38,752 bases of DNA, taken from Candidatus Muproteobacteria bacterium (GTDB taxonomy: Bacteria; Pseudomonadota; Gammaproteobacteria; Acidiferrobacterales; SPGG2). The translations under genes were made by a program, and so were the position numbers. Location: NCBI GenBank assembly GCA_003251795.1, contig QKEI01000017.1, forward strand, positions 1 to 38,752, given 5' to 3'. The notes under the pieces were generated by a model. That model saw nothing but the letters and a program-made list of their open reading frames with translations. It ran no database searches and was not told the DNA's origin. The number at the start of each line of letters is the position of its first letter. The first letter of the stretch is position 1. Below are positions 17,157 to 25,083 of this stretch, in pieces.

Positions 17157-17492
17157 CTAGAGCGTTTCCAGCAATCGCACCAGATCCTTTAACTTCGCGT
17201 CCGTGGCCAGTGCTCCTTCCCAGAACGGGTAGGTGACCGCGCCAAGCTTATCGCCGATGGTCAATTGCGCTTCGAAAGCTTCGCCGCCCTCCGGCATGGG
17301 ATACGCCTTTGGTCTGCCTAGCGCTTCGATCGCCCCCAGCAACTCCTGTTGCTGCTCTTCACTGAGTCTTCCTTTTCGTGGCCGCTCGGTGGTATAGGTG
17401 CCGCTGCTGACGAAAAATTCACCGGACTCGGTGATCTCCACTACGAACGCGTAGTCTTCTTCGCCGACTACCTGATACTTGATTGGAAGCAT
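17157..17492 (-). CDS. Conserved hypothetical protein, 111 residues
   Basis: This soluble acidic protein alternates predicted strands and a helix: YQVVGEEDYAFVVEITESGE, then LSEEQQQELLGAIEALG, then a second strand pair and the terminal helix KLKDLVRLLETL. The overall shape recalls small single-domain inhibitor-like folds such as emfourin, but I do not recognise a firm family. It lies 52 bases after the DUF1847 gene on the same strand and is convergent with bacteriohemerythrin, so it may be co-transcribed with DUF1847. Confidence 0.6.
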   Translation of the reverse strand: MLPIKYQVVGEEDYAFVVEITESGEFFVSSGTYTTERPRKGRLSEEQQQELLGAIEALGRPKAYPMPEGGEAFEAQLTIGDKLGAVTYPFWEGALATDAKLKDLVRLLETL

Positions 17493-17544
17493 AGTTGATC
17501 CCCCTTTGTCGCGGGCGTTGCTACGCTAACTTCACACGGCACGT

Positions 17545-18282
17545 TTAACGCTGGCGCTTCCTCTTCGGTAACTTCGGCGGCTTACTCGGCCGCTGCGGTC
17601 CCCAGACCCTACTATAATAAGTTTCCGCCAGACTCAGGGCGCCAAGCGGATTGTGGGCCAGCACTCGATCCTTGGTCACAAGCGTGGTCGCGAGCCCTTT
17701 GCAGTGCCGATAGAACAGACTGTCGTGGCCGACACACAAACCGAGCACGACGTTGAGCTCACAGCCCGCCCGGTTGAGAAGCTCTGCCTGGCACACCGGG
17801 TTGCACATGGACTCGTGCCCACCCGGACGGATTTTCTCGGCATCCTTCAGACCGATATGCTCCTTGGCAATGCCTCCCTGCTTGCACGCCACCGACGCCA
17901 CCTCGAAGCCGTGGCTCTCGAGAATGCCACTCAGCGTGTAGGCCTGATCGACAAAGCTAATGCAGGAGGCGATACCAATCTTCTCAAAGCCCATGCGGTG
18001 CGCAAAGGCACAGATTTCCTCGACCCGTGTCCAGCGACAGTAGCCTTCGCTTTCCACCCGCGCCGATTCCTGTGCCACTCTGCGTACGAAGGAATCGGTA
18101 TAGAACTCGAGGCTGTCCTCGATCGCTGCCTCGGCGACCTTCGAGGGACAGAACCCCGGGCCGCGCACATCACCCTCGCCCTCGCGGCAGGCGCGCACCG
18201 TCGGTGGGCAATACGCGCACCCCGGGTCTTCATAGGGCCCTTTTCGCGGCTTCTGCGACGCTTTGGGTTTTCCCGTGGCCAT
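17545..18282 (-). CDS. DUF1847 Cys-rich metal-binding protein
   Basis: This is a 245-residue DUF1847 protein. An N-terminal Cys cluster (CAYCPPTVRAC, then FCPS) is followed by the conserved core GIASCISFVDQA, ASVACKQGG, SMCNPVCQAELLN and LCVGHDSLFYRHCKG. The many cysteines suggest Fe-S or metal binding; the family function is not established and members often occur in anaerobes. I chose the ATG at 18282, preceded by GGA; a TTG start at 18318 is in frame but would overlap the predicted promoter. The C-terminus is Lys/Arg/Pro-rich. Confidence 0.85.
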   Translation of the reverse strand: MATGKPKASQKPRKGPYEDPGCAYCPPTVRACREGEGDVRGPGFCPSKVAEAAIEDSLEFYTDSFVRRVAQESARVESEGYCRWTRVEEICAFAHRMGFEKIGIASCISFVDQAYTLSGILESHGFEVASVACKQGGIAKEHIGLKDAEKIRPGGHESMCNPVCQAELLNRAGCELNVVLGLCVGHDSLFYRHCKGLATTLVTKDRVLAHNPLGALSLAETYYSRVWGPQRPSKPPKLPKRKRQR

Positions 18283-18320
18283 CGTTTCCGTTGCTCCACA
18301 AACGCCCAAGCAAAGCAACT

Positions 18321-18362
18321 ATGATAGTGCAGGGAAAAAAGCAGCCGCTTGATTCAAGTCAA
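18321..18362 (-). promoter_or_regulatory. FNR/Anr-type operator and -10 before the DUF1847 gene
   Basis: TTGATTCAAGTCAA at 18349-18362 has two consensus half-sites. On the minus strand TATCAT at 18326-18321 is at the exact -10 position for a box centred at -41.5, giving a start near 18314 and a ~31-base leader to the ATG at 18282. Confidence 0.65.
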
Positions 18363-18474
18363 GAAAAGGGTGTGTGCGGCCGCCGCGAAATAGCGCCGCT
18401 TCGGGTGACAGGCTCGTCTACAAGGAACACGCGCAGCCCACGGTTTGGCGTCTCACTACGCGCACTGGCGCTGG

Positions 18475-18768
18475 CTAAGGCATCTTTGCCAGGATCGATT
18501 TCATTTCCTCTGAGGAAAATGCTTTCAACGTCTGCGTGCGGACATTACCCATACTACCTGTGGCTAAGAGCAGCACCATCGCCGTCTCCTCATTCGGGGC
18601 ATCCAGTATGGCTACAAGGTCGTAACTGCCAAGCGTCCAGTAAATGTCTTTCACACGCGCGCCCGCTTTCTCGGCCTGCTCGCGAAAGGCTTGCGCCCGC
18701 GTAGGAGCGGTCGCAAACCGCCGATCAGATACTTTCGAAGTTAGACTAACAGTCCCGCGGCTGGGCAG
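18475..18768 (-). pseudogene. GYD-domain protein without a visible start
   Basis: Reading the minus strand to the stop at 18475 gives a convincing GYD-domain protein of ~95 residues: TRAQAFREQAEKAGARVKDI, then YWTLGSYDLVAILDAPNEET, and GNVRTQTLKAFSSEEMKSIL near the end. The GSYD segment is the family hallmark. Upstream the frame is open back to two TAG codons near 18823, but it contains no ATG, GTG or TTG before the conserved start; only a CTG at 18768 exists. Either the start codon has been lost or a non-standard start is used. No function is known for the family. Confidence 0.6.
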
Positions 18769-18859
18769 AGCATGACTATGCCATCCCGCCCCCCACTTGG
18801 GCCTGACGCCTGACCGGTACTACTATGGAGCAGCTTCGCAACCTCAGGAGAGAACAATC

Positions 18860-19672
18860 ATGACTGTCGAAATCGAAAAGAATGGCTACGTCTGGACCGT
18901 TATTCACAACCGCCCCGAGGCCCGCAATGCTATGGACCCGGCCAGTGCCGACGCGTTGACCCAAGCGTTTCTCGATTTCGACGCCGATGCTGAGGCGCGG
19001 GTTGCCGTCTTTTACGGTGAGGGCGGAGCGTTTTGCGCCGGCTGGGACCTGAAGTACGTGAGCATTCTAAAACAAGACTATCCGCTCGGGGAGCTCGATA
19101 TCCCACCCGCTGCAGTGCGCGGTAATGGTGGCGAGATTCCCCGCGGTCCACTGGGGCCATCACGTCTCGAGCTCGACAAGCCCGTTATTGGTGCCATTGC
19201 CGGTCCTGCCGTAGCGGGCGGCATGGAGCTCGCGCTGTGGTGCGATTTCAGGGTCATGCAGGAAGACGCTTATCTCGGCGTTTATTGCCGTCGCTGGGGC
19301 GTACCCTTGATCGACGGTGGCACCGTGCGCCTGCCTCGCATCATCGGACAAGGCCGGGCGCTCGAAATCATTCTCACCGGGCGCAAGGTTCCCGCCGAGG
19401 AATGTTTGCGCATTGGTCTTTGCGAGTATCTGGTGCCCAACGGCAAGGTGCGCGAGAAAGCCGAGGAGCTGGCACATGACATCGCCCGTTTTCCGCCGGT
19501 GTGCGTGCGCACGGACCGACGCTCCGCCATAAAGAGTCAGGGCCTAACGATCCGCGATGCAATGATTCAAGAGTGGTACAACGGCCGCGAAGCGCTGATC
19601 AAAGATGGCGTGGCCGGCGCGGCGCGCTTCAGAGATGGCCTCGGCCGACACGGCGATTTCAAGGAGATTTAA
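18860..19672 (+). CDS. Crotonase-family enoyl-CoA hydratase/isomerase-like protein
   Basis: This is a 270-residue crotonase. GEGGAFCAGWDLK and AGPAVAGGMELALWCDFRV form the oxyanion hole and keep the first catalytic Glu position (GGME). At the position of the second catalytic Glu of enoyl-CoA hydratase (PEILLG in the rat enzyme) the sequence is VYCRRWG, so simple hydratase activity is uncertain; this YCRRWGVPL variant is common in a subgroup of unassigned crotonases. CAGGAGAG precedes the ATG at 18860. No linked beta-oxidation genes are seen, although an acyl-CoA synthetase-like gene follows at 20329. Confidence 0.85.
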   Translation: MTVEIEKNGYVWTVIHNRPEARNAMDPASADALTQAFLDFDADAEARVAVFYGEGGAFCAGWDLKYVSILKQDYPLGELDIPPAAVRGNGGEIPRGPLGPSRLELDKPVIGAIAGPAVAGGMELALWCDFRVMQEDAYLGVYCRRWGVPLIDGGTVRLPRIIGQGRALEIILTGRKVPAEECLRIGLCEYLVPNGKVREKAEELAHDIARFPPVCVRTDRRSAIKSQGLTIRDAMIQEWYNGREALIKDGVAGAARFRDGLGRHGDFKEI

Positions 19673-19705
19673 AAAGGACTCTTTGCTGTCCCCTCACCAC
19701 CTTTC

Positions 19706-19747
19706 TTGATGCACATCAATGCAAGGGGCAAGGGGTGAGCGGATAAA
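19706..19747 (+). promoter_or_regulatory. Perfect FNR/Anr operator with -10
   Basis: TTGATGCACATCAA at 19706-19719 is a full match to TTGATN4ATCAA. GATAAA at 19742-19747 lies at the -10 position expected for a box centred at -41.5. The next gene starts at 19768 with GAGG upstream, so the leader would be ~14 bases. Confidence 0.7.
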
Positions 19748-19767
19748 TGATCGTTGAGGACTGAACC

Positions 19768-19995
19768 ATGGCGACAGCGAACTTGCTGGTATTTCTCCAC
19801 GCCACCCTGCCGGAGCTCGAACAAACCGAGCTAGAGGAGCGTTTGCGGATGTTGCCTGGCGTGCTGGCGGTCAACCTGGACCACGAGCATCCGCACACCC
19901 TCACGCTAAGTTACGAGACTGACCGCATACATGCGGACGCGATCCTCAATGCCGTGCGCCAACGCGATCCACAGGCCTCGCTACCGGCGCTATGA
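19768..19995 (+). CDS. Small HMA-like fold protein lacking CxxC
   Basis: This 75-residue protein follows a beta-alpha-beta-beta-alpha-beta pattern like heavy-metal-associated domains (LLVFLHATLPELEQTELEER, then LPGVLAVNLDHEHPHTLTLS, then HADAILNAVRQRD). The metal-binding CxxC is absent, though several His occur in DHEHPH. It begins a short plus-strand run with the small membrane protein at 20020 and the large synthetase at 20329. A perfect FNR-type box precedes it. It may bind a metal or cofactor through His, or be a regulatory ferredoxin-like domain. Confidence 0.6.
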   Translation: MATANLLVFLHATLPELEQTELEERLRMLPGVLAVNLDHEHPHTLTLSYETDRIHADAILNAVRQRDPQASLPAL

Positions 19996-20019
19996 GTGCG
20001 CGCCGCCTGAACCGGTCAT

Positions 20020-20265
20020 ATGAAACAGTTCCTACCTTTTCACGAAAAGCATCCGACGCTGCATGAGGTGGCGATCGTCGCCACCATTTTACTGTTCTTG
20101 GGTTTCGGCTTCGGCTGGAGCTACACGCTCACTGCAGGGGTCTTGCTTGGTCTTCTCTACCTGCTAAGTGCAGCCATCTTGTGGACCCGAACGCTGCGCG
20201 AGCGGCGCAGCAGAAAGACCAGGAACAGCTTGGTAGCGCCGCGGCGCGGCGGCAATGGATCATGA
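20020..20265 (+). CDS. Small two-helix membrane protein
   Basis: This is an 81-residue protein with two hydrophobic helices (VAIVATILLFLGFGFGWSYT and AGVLLGLLYLLSAAILWT) and a basic C-terminus (RTLRERRSRKTRN) that should stay in the cytosol. It lies 24 bases after the HMA-like gene on the same strand and is probably co-transcribed with it under the FNR-type box. No family is recognised. Confidence 0.6.
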   Translation: MKQFLPFHEKHPTLHEVAIVATILLFLGFGFGWSYTLTAGVLLGLLYLLSAAILWTRTLRERRSRKTRNSLVAPRRGGNGS

Positions 20266-20328
20266 TGCCACGCGGTTCAGTCGATCGAGGTAGGTGACCG
20301 GCGCCCCGGCAACTGCAGAGTATGGCTT

Positions 20329-23004
20329 ATGGGTGGTAGAGATCTCGACCCACTGTTTGCACCTGACAGCATTGCCGTCTTCGGCGCCAGCGAAAGGCCT
20401 GAGTCTGTCGGCTGCAAGGTGTACGCTAACCTGTTGCAGGGCACATTTGCCGGCAATCTCTACGCCATCAACCCCAAATACGAGCAGCTTCGCGACAGAC
20501 CCTGCTACCCGTCTCTCGAGGCCATCGGCAAGCGTCCGGACCTCGCGGTTATCGCTACACCGGCGCGAACTGTTTTGGCGATCCTTGAAGCCTGCGGCGA
20601 AATCGGCGTTAAGGGCGCCATCATCCTGTCAGTCGGGTTCGGTGAGACCGGGGAGCAAGGCGCGCGTCTACAAGAAGAAGCGGTGCAGATCGCGCGCAAG
20701 TACGACATGAGAGTACTTGGCCCGAACTGCCTGGGGGTGATGCGTCCGGGCATCGGCTTGAACGCTACTTTTACAGACGCCTCGGTCAAGCCGGGCCAGC
20801 TCGCGCTCGTATCGCAGTCAGGCGCGCTTTGTAGCGCGATGCTGGATTGGTCCAGCCCGCGCGGCGTCGGCTACTCTGCCATGATCTCGCTCGGTGACGC
20901 CGCTGACGTGGACTTCGGCGACGTACTTGATTACCTAGCCATTGACACACGCACGCGCGCCATTGTGCTTTATGTGGAGGGTATACGTAACGCCCGCCAC
21001 TTCGTCAGCGGGCTGCGTGTCGCCGCACGCGTGAAACCCGTGATCGTCATGAAGGCCGGAAAACACGCCGAGGGCTCGAAAGCGGCAATGGCACACACCG
21101 GCGCGGTTGTGGGTGCAGACGATGTGTTCGATGCCGCGCTCATGCGCGCCGGCGCCGTACGCGCGATGACGATCGCGGAACTGTTCGCGGCGGCACAGCT
21201 GTTTTCTGCGAATCAACGGGCCCACGGCAATCGACTGGCAATCGTGACTAACGGCGGCGGCCTGGGAGTGATGGCGGCCGATCGTTCCATGGAGCTCGGT
21301 TTGCAAGTGGCCAACTTGAACGCAGCTACGCGGGCACACCTGAGCGACGTCTTGCCGCCACCATGGTCGCACACGAACCCGGTTAACCTGCTGGGCGATG
21401 CCACGCCCACGCGCTACCGCGAGGCACTTGCCGCCTGCCTCGCCGATGAAAATGTCGATGGCGTACTGGTGATGCTGGCACCGCTGATGATCGACGCATC
21501 GGCCGCGGCACACGCCGTCATTGAAGTCGCGCGGGGAAGCGAAAAACCAGTGCTCACGTGTTGGATGGGTGAAACGCAAGTGATCGAGGCGCGCCGGTTA
21601 CTGGCGGAGGCTGGGCTTGCCCAATTCAGCTCACCGGAATCGGCAGTGACCGCATTCTCTTTGCTTGTCAGTTACGAACGCAACCAGCAGCTGCTATTGC
21701 AGGTCCCAGCGCCGCTTGCCGAGAAGTCACGGCCTGATATCGAGGGCGCCAGGATGATCATCGAAGGCGCCTTAGCCGAAAGCCGTAGAGCGCTAACGAC
21801 AGTCGAGGCCAGCGCCGTGCTGTCCGCATTCCGCATCCCAGTAGTCGAGGGTGTGGAAGCACACACAGCCAACGAAGCCCTGGTGGCGGCGGAGGCACTC
21901 GGATTTCCGGTTGCTATGAAGATCAGCGCACCAGGTATCCTTCACAAGTCCGACGTCGATGGCGTCAGACTCGACGTCGGCGACGCTCATTCGATACGCC
22001 GAACGTTCAATGAGCTAGTAGCGCACACCAAACAGGCGCGACCCGAGGCGACTATCATCGGTGTCACAGTCGAGCGCATGTACCATGCACCGCGCGAACG
22101 GGAACTGGTCGTTGGCATCGTCCGCGATCCGGTATTCGGCCCGGTGATTAGCTTCGGTGCCGGCGGCGCGGTCGTGGAGCTGCGGCGAACCCGTACGGTG
22201 GCGCTACCGCCCCTCAATGACTTCATCATTGAAGACCTGATCAAACGTGCGCGGGTAGAGCCGCTGCTCGGGACGTTTCGCAACTTGCCGCCCATCAGGC
22301 GGGAAGCGCTAAAGGATGTGTTGCAGCGGGTATCGGAGATGGCGTGCGAGTTGCCGGAGCTCGTTAGTGTCGAGATCGACCCGCTCGTTGCGACCGATCG
22401 CAGTGTGGTCGCGATCGACGGGCGCATCATGGTCGATGTGCATACACCGCCGCTGGATCCTTACGGGCATATGGCCATCCACCCCTACCCCGCGCATATG
22501 ACCGAGACCTGGCAGCTGGCTGACGGAACCGATGTCACGCTGCGGCCGATTCGTCCGGAAGATGCGGAAATCGAGCACGAGTTCGTCTACAACCTCCCCC
22601 AGCAATCGAAATATTTCCGCTTTTTACAGAACTTAAAGGGTCTGACCCGCGAGATGTTGGTGCGCTTCACGCAGATCGATTACGACCGAGAGATGGCTTT
22701 GATTGCGGTATGCGAGCAACAAAACCGCCAGGTGGAAATCGGCGTGGCCCGCTATATCACGGCGCCGGACGGCGAGAGCTGCGAGTTCGCTATCGTCGTT
22801 GCCGACGAGTGGCACCATCGAGGCATCGGCACTCGCCTCATGCGTGCCCTAATCAACATCGCCAAGACGCGCGGATTAAAGACCATGAAAGGCGAGGTAT
22901 TGAGCAGCAACACAAACATGCTGGGGTTGATGAAAAAAATGGGCTTCACCGTACACCCCCATCCCGATGGTGCAAACATGAAAATGGTCACAAAGATTAT
23001 GTGA
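20329..23004 (+). CDS. ADP-forming acyl-CoA synthetase fused to GNAT acetyltransferase (Pat-like)
   Basis: This is an 891-residue fusion with the order CoA-binding domain (~5-130), succinyl-CoA-ligase-like domain (~150-290), second ligase-like domain, ATP-grasp (~490-710) and GNAT (~730-891). MAHTGAVVG (H256) is at the place of the phosphorylated His of NDP-forming synthetases. The GNAT acetyl-CoA motif is seen as HHRGIGTRLM with MKKMGFTV near the end. The architecture is that of Pat/YfiQ protein lysine acetyltransferases, which acetylate acetyl-CoA synthetase and other enzymes; the retained His leaves true ligase activity possible. It may be co-transcribed with the two small genes before it. 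Confidence 0.88.
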   Translation: MGGRDLDPLFAPDSIAVFGASERPESVGCKVYANLLQGTFAGNLYAINPKYEQLRDRPCYPSLEAIGKRPDLAVIATPARTVLAILEACGEIGVKGAIILSVGFGETGEQGARLQEEAVQIARKYDMRVLGPNCLGVMRPGIGLNATFTDASVKPGQLALVSQSGALCSAMLDWSSPRGVGYSAMISLGDAADVDFGDVLDYLAIDTRTRAIVLYVEGIRNARHFVSGLRVAARVKPVIVMKAGKHAEGSKAAMAHTGAVVGADDVFDAALMRAGAVRAMTIAELFAAAQLFSANQRAHGNRLAIVTNGGGLGVMAADRSMELGLQVANLNAATRAHLSDVLPPPWSHTNPVNLLGDATPTRYREALAACLADENVDGVLVMLAPLMIDASAAAHAVIEVARGSEKPVLTCWMGETQVIEARRLLAEAGLAQFSSPESAVTAFSLLVSYERNQQLLLQVPAPLAEKSRPDIEGARMIIEGALAESRRALTTVEASAVLSAFRIPVVEGVEAHTANEALVAAEALGFPVAMKISAPGILHKSDVDGVRLDVGDAHSIRRTFNELVAHTKQARPEATIIGVTVERMYHAPRERELVVGIVRDPVFGPVISFGAGGAVVELRRTRTVALPPLNDFIIEDLIKRARVEPLLGTFRNLPPIRREALKDVLQRVSEMACELPELVSVEIDPLVATDRSVVAIDGRIMVDVHTPPLDPYGHMAIHPYPAHMTETWQLADGTDVTLRPIRPEDAEIEHEFVYNLPQQSKYFRFLQNLKGLTREMLVRFTQIDYDREMALIAVCEQQNRQVEIGVARYITAPDGESCEFAIVVADEWHHRGIGTRLMRALINIAKTRGLKTMKGEVLSSNTNMLGLMKKMGFTVHPHPDGANMKMVTKIM

Positions 23005-23087
23005 CTCCCATATACCACGGTCGCGGTTGGGCCTGTCGGTACGGGGGCAAGCCGCAAGCCGTGAAGCCACTGACAAACTCACTTCCG

Positions 23088-23711
23088 CTACACTGCTCCC
23101 GACTTCCTCAGCAACTCCGCGATCGCTTCCGCTATCTTGCGGTACCCCTCAGCGTTCGGGTGGATCGCATCGGATTTATACTCGGACTTATAGAGCACGC
23201 TGGTGACAATCTTGCCCTCGTAGGGGATATTGAATTCAGCGGCGAGCTCGGCGTAGAACTCCGGCGCGCTGGTAAGAAGCGCTGGTTTCGGTACGCCTAT
23301 CAACACCGCCGCGATACCACGGCGCTGGATGTCGGCAAGCATGGCGCGCAGGTTTCGCTTGATCTCCTGCTCGCTTACTCTGCGCAGCATATCGTTACCA
23401 CCGAGGCACACGATCACGAGCCGTGGGTTGTACTCCTCGATTACCGAAGCCAAACGTGCCCGCCCCTGAGCCGTCACTTCACCGGGCACGCCGGCGCGTA
23501 TCACCTTGCGGCCGATCAGTTGCGCAAGCACTACAGGATAACTTGCTTTTGCTTCCGCACCCGTGCCATACGTAAGACTGTCGCCGAAGGCAACGATAAC
23601 GTCGTCCGCTGCGAGCGCTGGCAGTCCAGCACTCTTACTGCTGCAGCCGGCGAGCGCAACAACGACGAGCGCCGCCGCAAACATTCGCAACCCCTGCCTA
23701 AAGACCACCAA
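23088..23711 (-). CDS. GDSL-family arylesterase/lysophospholipase lipoprotein
   Basis: This is a 207-residue SGNH hydrolase like TesA/arylesterase. A signal peptide with lipobox (FAAALVVVALAGC, Cys 23) precedes the catalytic block VAFGDSLTYG (S45), then GVPGEVT, LGGNDMLRR and the final DAIHPNAEGY that carries Asp and His. It should be anchored at the outer membrane or act in the periplasm, hydrolysing short- to medium-chain esters, thioesters or lysophospholipids. It is convergent with the synthetase gene and divergent from the response regulator. The start may be the ATG at 23711 or the Met at residue 10. Confidence 0.87.
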   Translation of the reverse strand: MVVFRQGLRMFAAALVVVALAGCSSKSAGLPALAADDVIVAFGDSLTYGTGAEAKASYPVVLAQLIGRKVIRAGVPGEVTAQGRARLASVIEEYNPRLVIVCLGGNDMLRRVSEQEIKRNLRAMLADIQRRGIAAVLIGVPKPALLTSAPEFYAELAAEFNIPYEGKIVTSVLYKSEYKSDAIHPNAEGYRKIAEAIAELLRKSGAV

Positions 23712-23790
23712 GTTGTCGCGCCCTGTTGATCGAATTGATGCAGATGTTAGCGCATGCCGTCTCGCGGCGACATTCGAGTCTGGCCCTTCG

Positions 23791-23808
23791 CCGGTTACAG
23801 GTAACCGG
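23791..23808. promoter_or_regulatory. Inverted repeat in a divergent promoter region
   Basis: CCGGTTAC-AG-GTAACCGG is a perfect inverted repeat with 8-base arms and a 2-base spacer. It lies between the divergent esterase (start 23711) and response-regulator gene (start 23964), where a dimeric repressor or activator could bind. The binding protein is unknown. Confidence 0.4.
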
Positions 23809-23963
23809 GGCTACCATGCCGCGCGTGATGCCTGAGCTGCCGATACGTAGCCGGGGTCTGACAGGCGGCCAATAAGGCCCGATCATCTGGCCCGATCGTT
23901 GCACATAGATCCCTTTCAGTAGGCGGTAAAGCGGGTATTTCCTGCAGAATATAGGTGGGAAGA

Positions 23964-24614
23964 ATGGGTAAAGCTGCGTTGCAGAACGACAAGCCCTGCA
24001 TCCTCGTGGTCGACGACTCACGCGTCGTGCGCCATACCATTGTCAAGGCCCTTGCCGCTCATTTCGATATGGTGGAAGCGGAGAACGGCGTCGCCGCTTG
24101 GCGCACACTGAATCAAAACAGCCGCATCCAACTCGTCATCAGCGACATCCAGATGCCGGAAATGGACGGCTACACGTTTATCTGCAAGGTCCGTGCGGCC
24201 GAGGATCCCGCGTTGCGCGACATGCCCGTGGTTGTAATCACTAGCGCGGAAGACGAAATCACTCGCGAGCGTGCTTATGCGTGCGGTGCCAACGATTTCG
24301 TTTTAAAACCGTTCAATACTACACAACTGATAGAGTGCCTCAACTCGCAACTAACCGCAGGCCACGAATCATTAGAGCCAGCGTCAGCGGCGCCGCATAC
24401 GGCGAACGGCAATGGCGAAGTGGTGCTGGCCAACCCGAGCCAGAGCAACGTGGCGCGAACCCTGATCCTGGTGCTCAAAGTTTTGCCTCTGCTGAAGAAC
24501 TGTAATAGCAAACTCAACCTCGGGATCGACCGCGAAATCGCCCTCGTGCAGCAGCGCATTGCGGCAGCACACGAGGAGCTGAAGAAAGTCGAAGCCGGTG
24601 ATGTTGCCGGCTGA
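23964..24614 (+). CDS. CheY-like response regulator with C-terminal extension
   Basis: This 216-residue protein starts with a receiver domain: CILVVDDSR (D17, D18), the phosphoacceptor D61 in VISDIQMPEMDG, S94 in VITSAED, and K115 in VLKPF. After ~residue 130 there is an Ala/Asn-rich linker, then a helical tail (residues ~160-210, NLGIDREIALVQQRIAAAHE) with no DNA-binding or enzymatic motif I recognise. AGGTGGGA precedes the ATG at 23964, which I prefer over the GTG at 23955. No histidine kinase is adjacent, so the partner is elsewhere. It could be a chemotaxis-like single-domain regulator with a dimerising helix. Confidence 0.85.
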   Translation: MGKAALQNDKPCILVVDDSRVVRHTIVKALAAHFDMVEAENGVAAWRTLNQNSRIQLVISDIQMPEMDGYTFICKVRAAEDPALRDMPVVVITSAEDEITRERAYACGANDFVLKPFNTTQLIECLNSQLTAGHESLEPASAAPHTANGNGEVVLANPSQSNVARTLILVLKVLPLLKNCNSKLNLGIDREIALVQQRIAAAHEELKKVEAGDVAG

Positions 24615-24675
24615 CATGTCCCACGAGTAAAGGGTCTGATCTCGGCGCCCGGGAGTGTCGTGCTCGCCCTGACGC

Positions 24676-24945
24676 TCAATCTCCCTTCAACACCTGCGCC
24701 GGGCTCAACAGCGCCTTCGTATAGCTGTGCGCTCGTAGCTGGGCGATATACTCATCCTCGGTTAGCCGGCCTTGCGTGCGCGCCCGGTCGAGCTCCACCT
24801 GCCAGGTGTGCTGCAGCTTCTTGGCTTGCCAGAGATAGGTAAAGCCCCCCGCTCCGAGTGCCACGAAAAAGATCACGACAAAAACAAAAATGGCGGCCTT
24901 TGCGGCACGCGCCGCGAGAGACAGGAATCGCTTGTCGGGTTCCAT
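24676..24945 (-). CDS. Small single-pass membrane protein
   Basis: This is an 89-residue protein with one strong transmembrane helix (AIFVFVVIFFVALGAGGFTY) after a short basic N-terminus, followed by a charged helical tail (KKLQHTWQVELDRARTQGR, then LTEDEYIAQLRAH). I chose the ATG at 24945. On the minus strand TATAAT (24975-24970) lies ~25 bases before it, and the FNR-type box at 25004-25017 lies further up. No family is recognised; the tail recalls short-C-terminal-domain-like helices, but not convincingly. Confidence 0.55.
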   Translation of the reverse strand: MEPDKRFLSLAARAAKAAIFVFVVIFFVALGAGGFTYLWQAKKLQHTWQVELDRARTQGRLTEDEYIAQLRAHSYTKALLSPAQVLKGD

Positions 24946-25003
24946 AATCAATCGTCCCTGAGAAGTAAAATTATAGTCAGCAGAGAGGCGTTCCGCCTGG
25001 CTC

Positions 25004-25017
25004 TTGATTTGAATCAA
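25004..25017. promoter_or_regulatory. Perfect FNR/Anr operator between divergent genes
   Basis: TTGATTTGAATCAA is a full match to TTGATN4ATCAA. It lies between the membrane protein on the minus strand (-10 TATAAT, 24975-24970) and the Cys-rich protein on the plus strand (TACTAT at 25036-25041 as a possible -10). Neither spacing is exactly -41.5, so it may activate one and repress the other. Confidence 0.65.
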
Positions 25018-25083
25018 CGACTATCGGCCAATAATTACTATTCTCTTAGGGGTCCAAGACGCCTGCCGGCGGCAGATTTCGAA

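Noticed and set aside
23726..23739. TTGATCGAATTGAT near the esterase start as an FNR box
   Set aside because: The halves are direct rather than inverted repeats (no ATCAA half), so it is not a dimer site of that kind.
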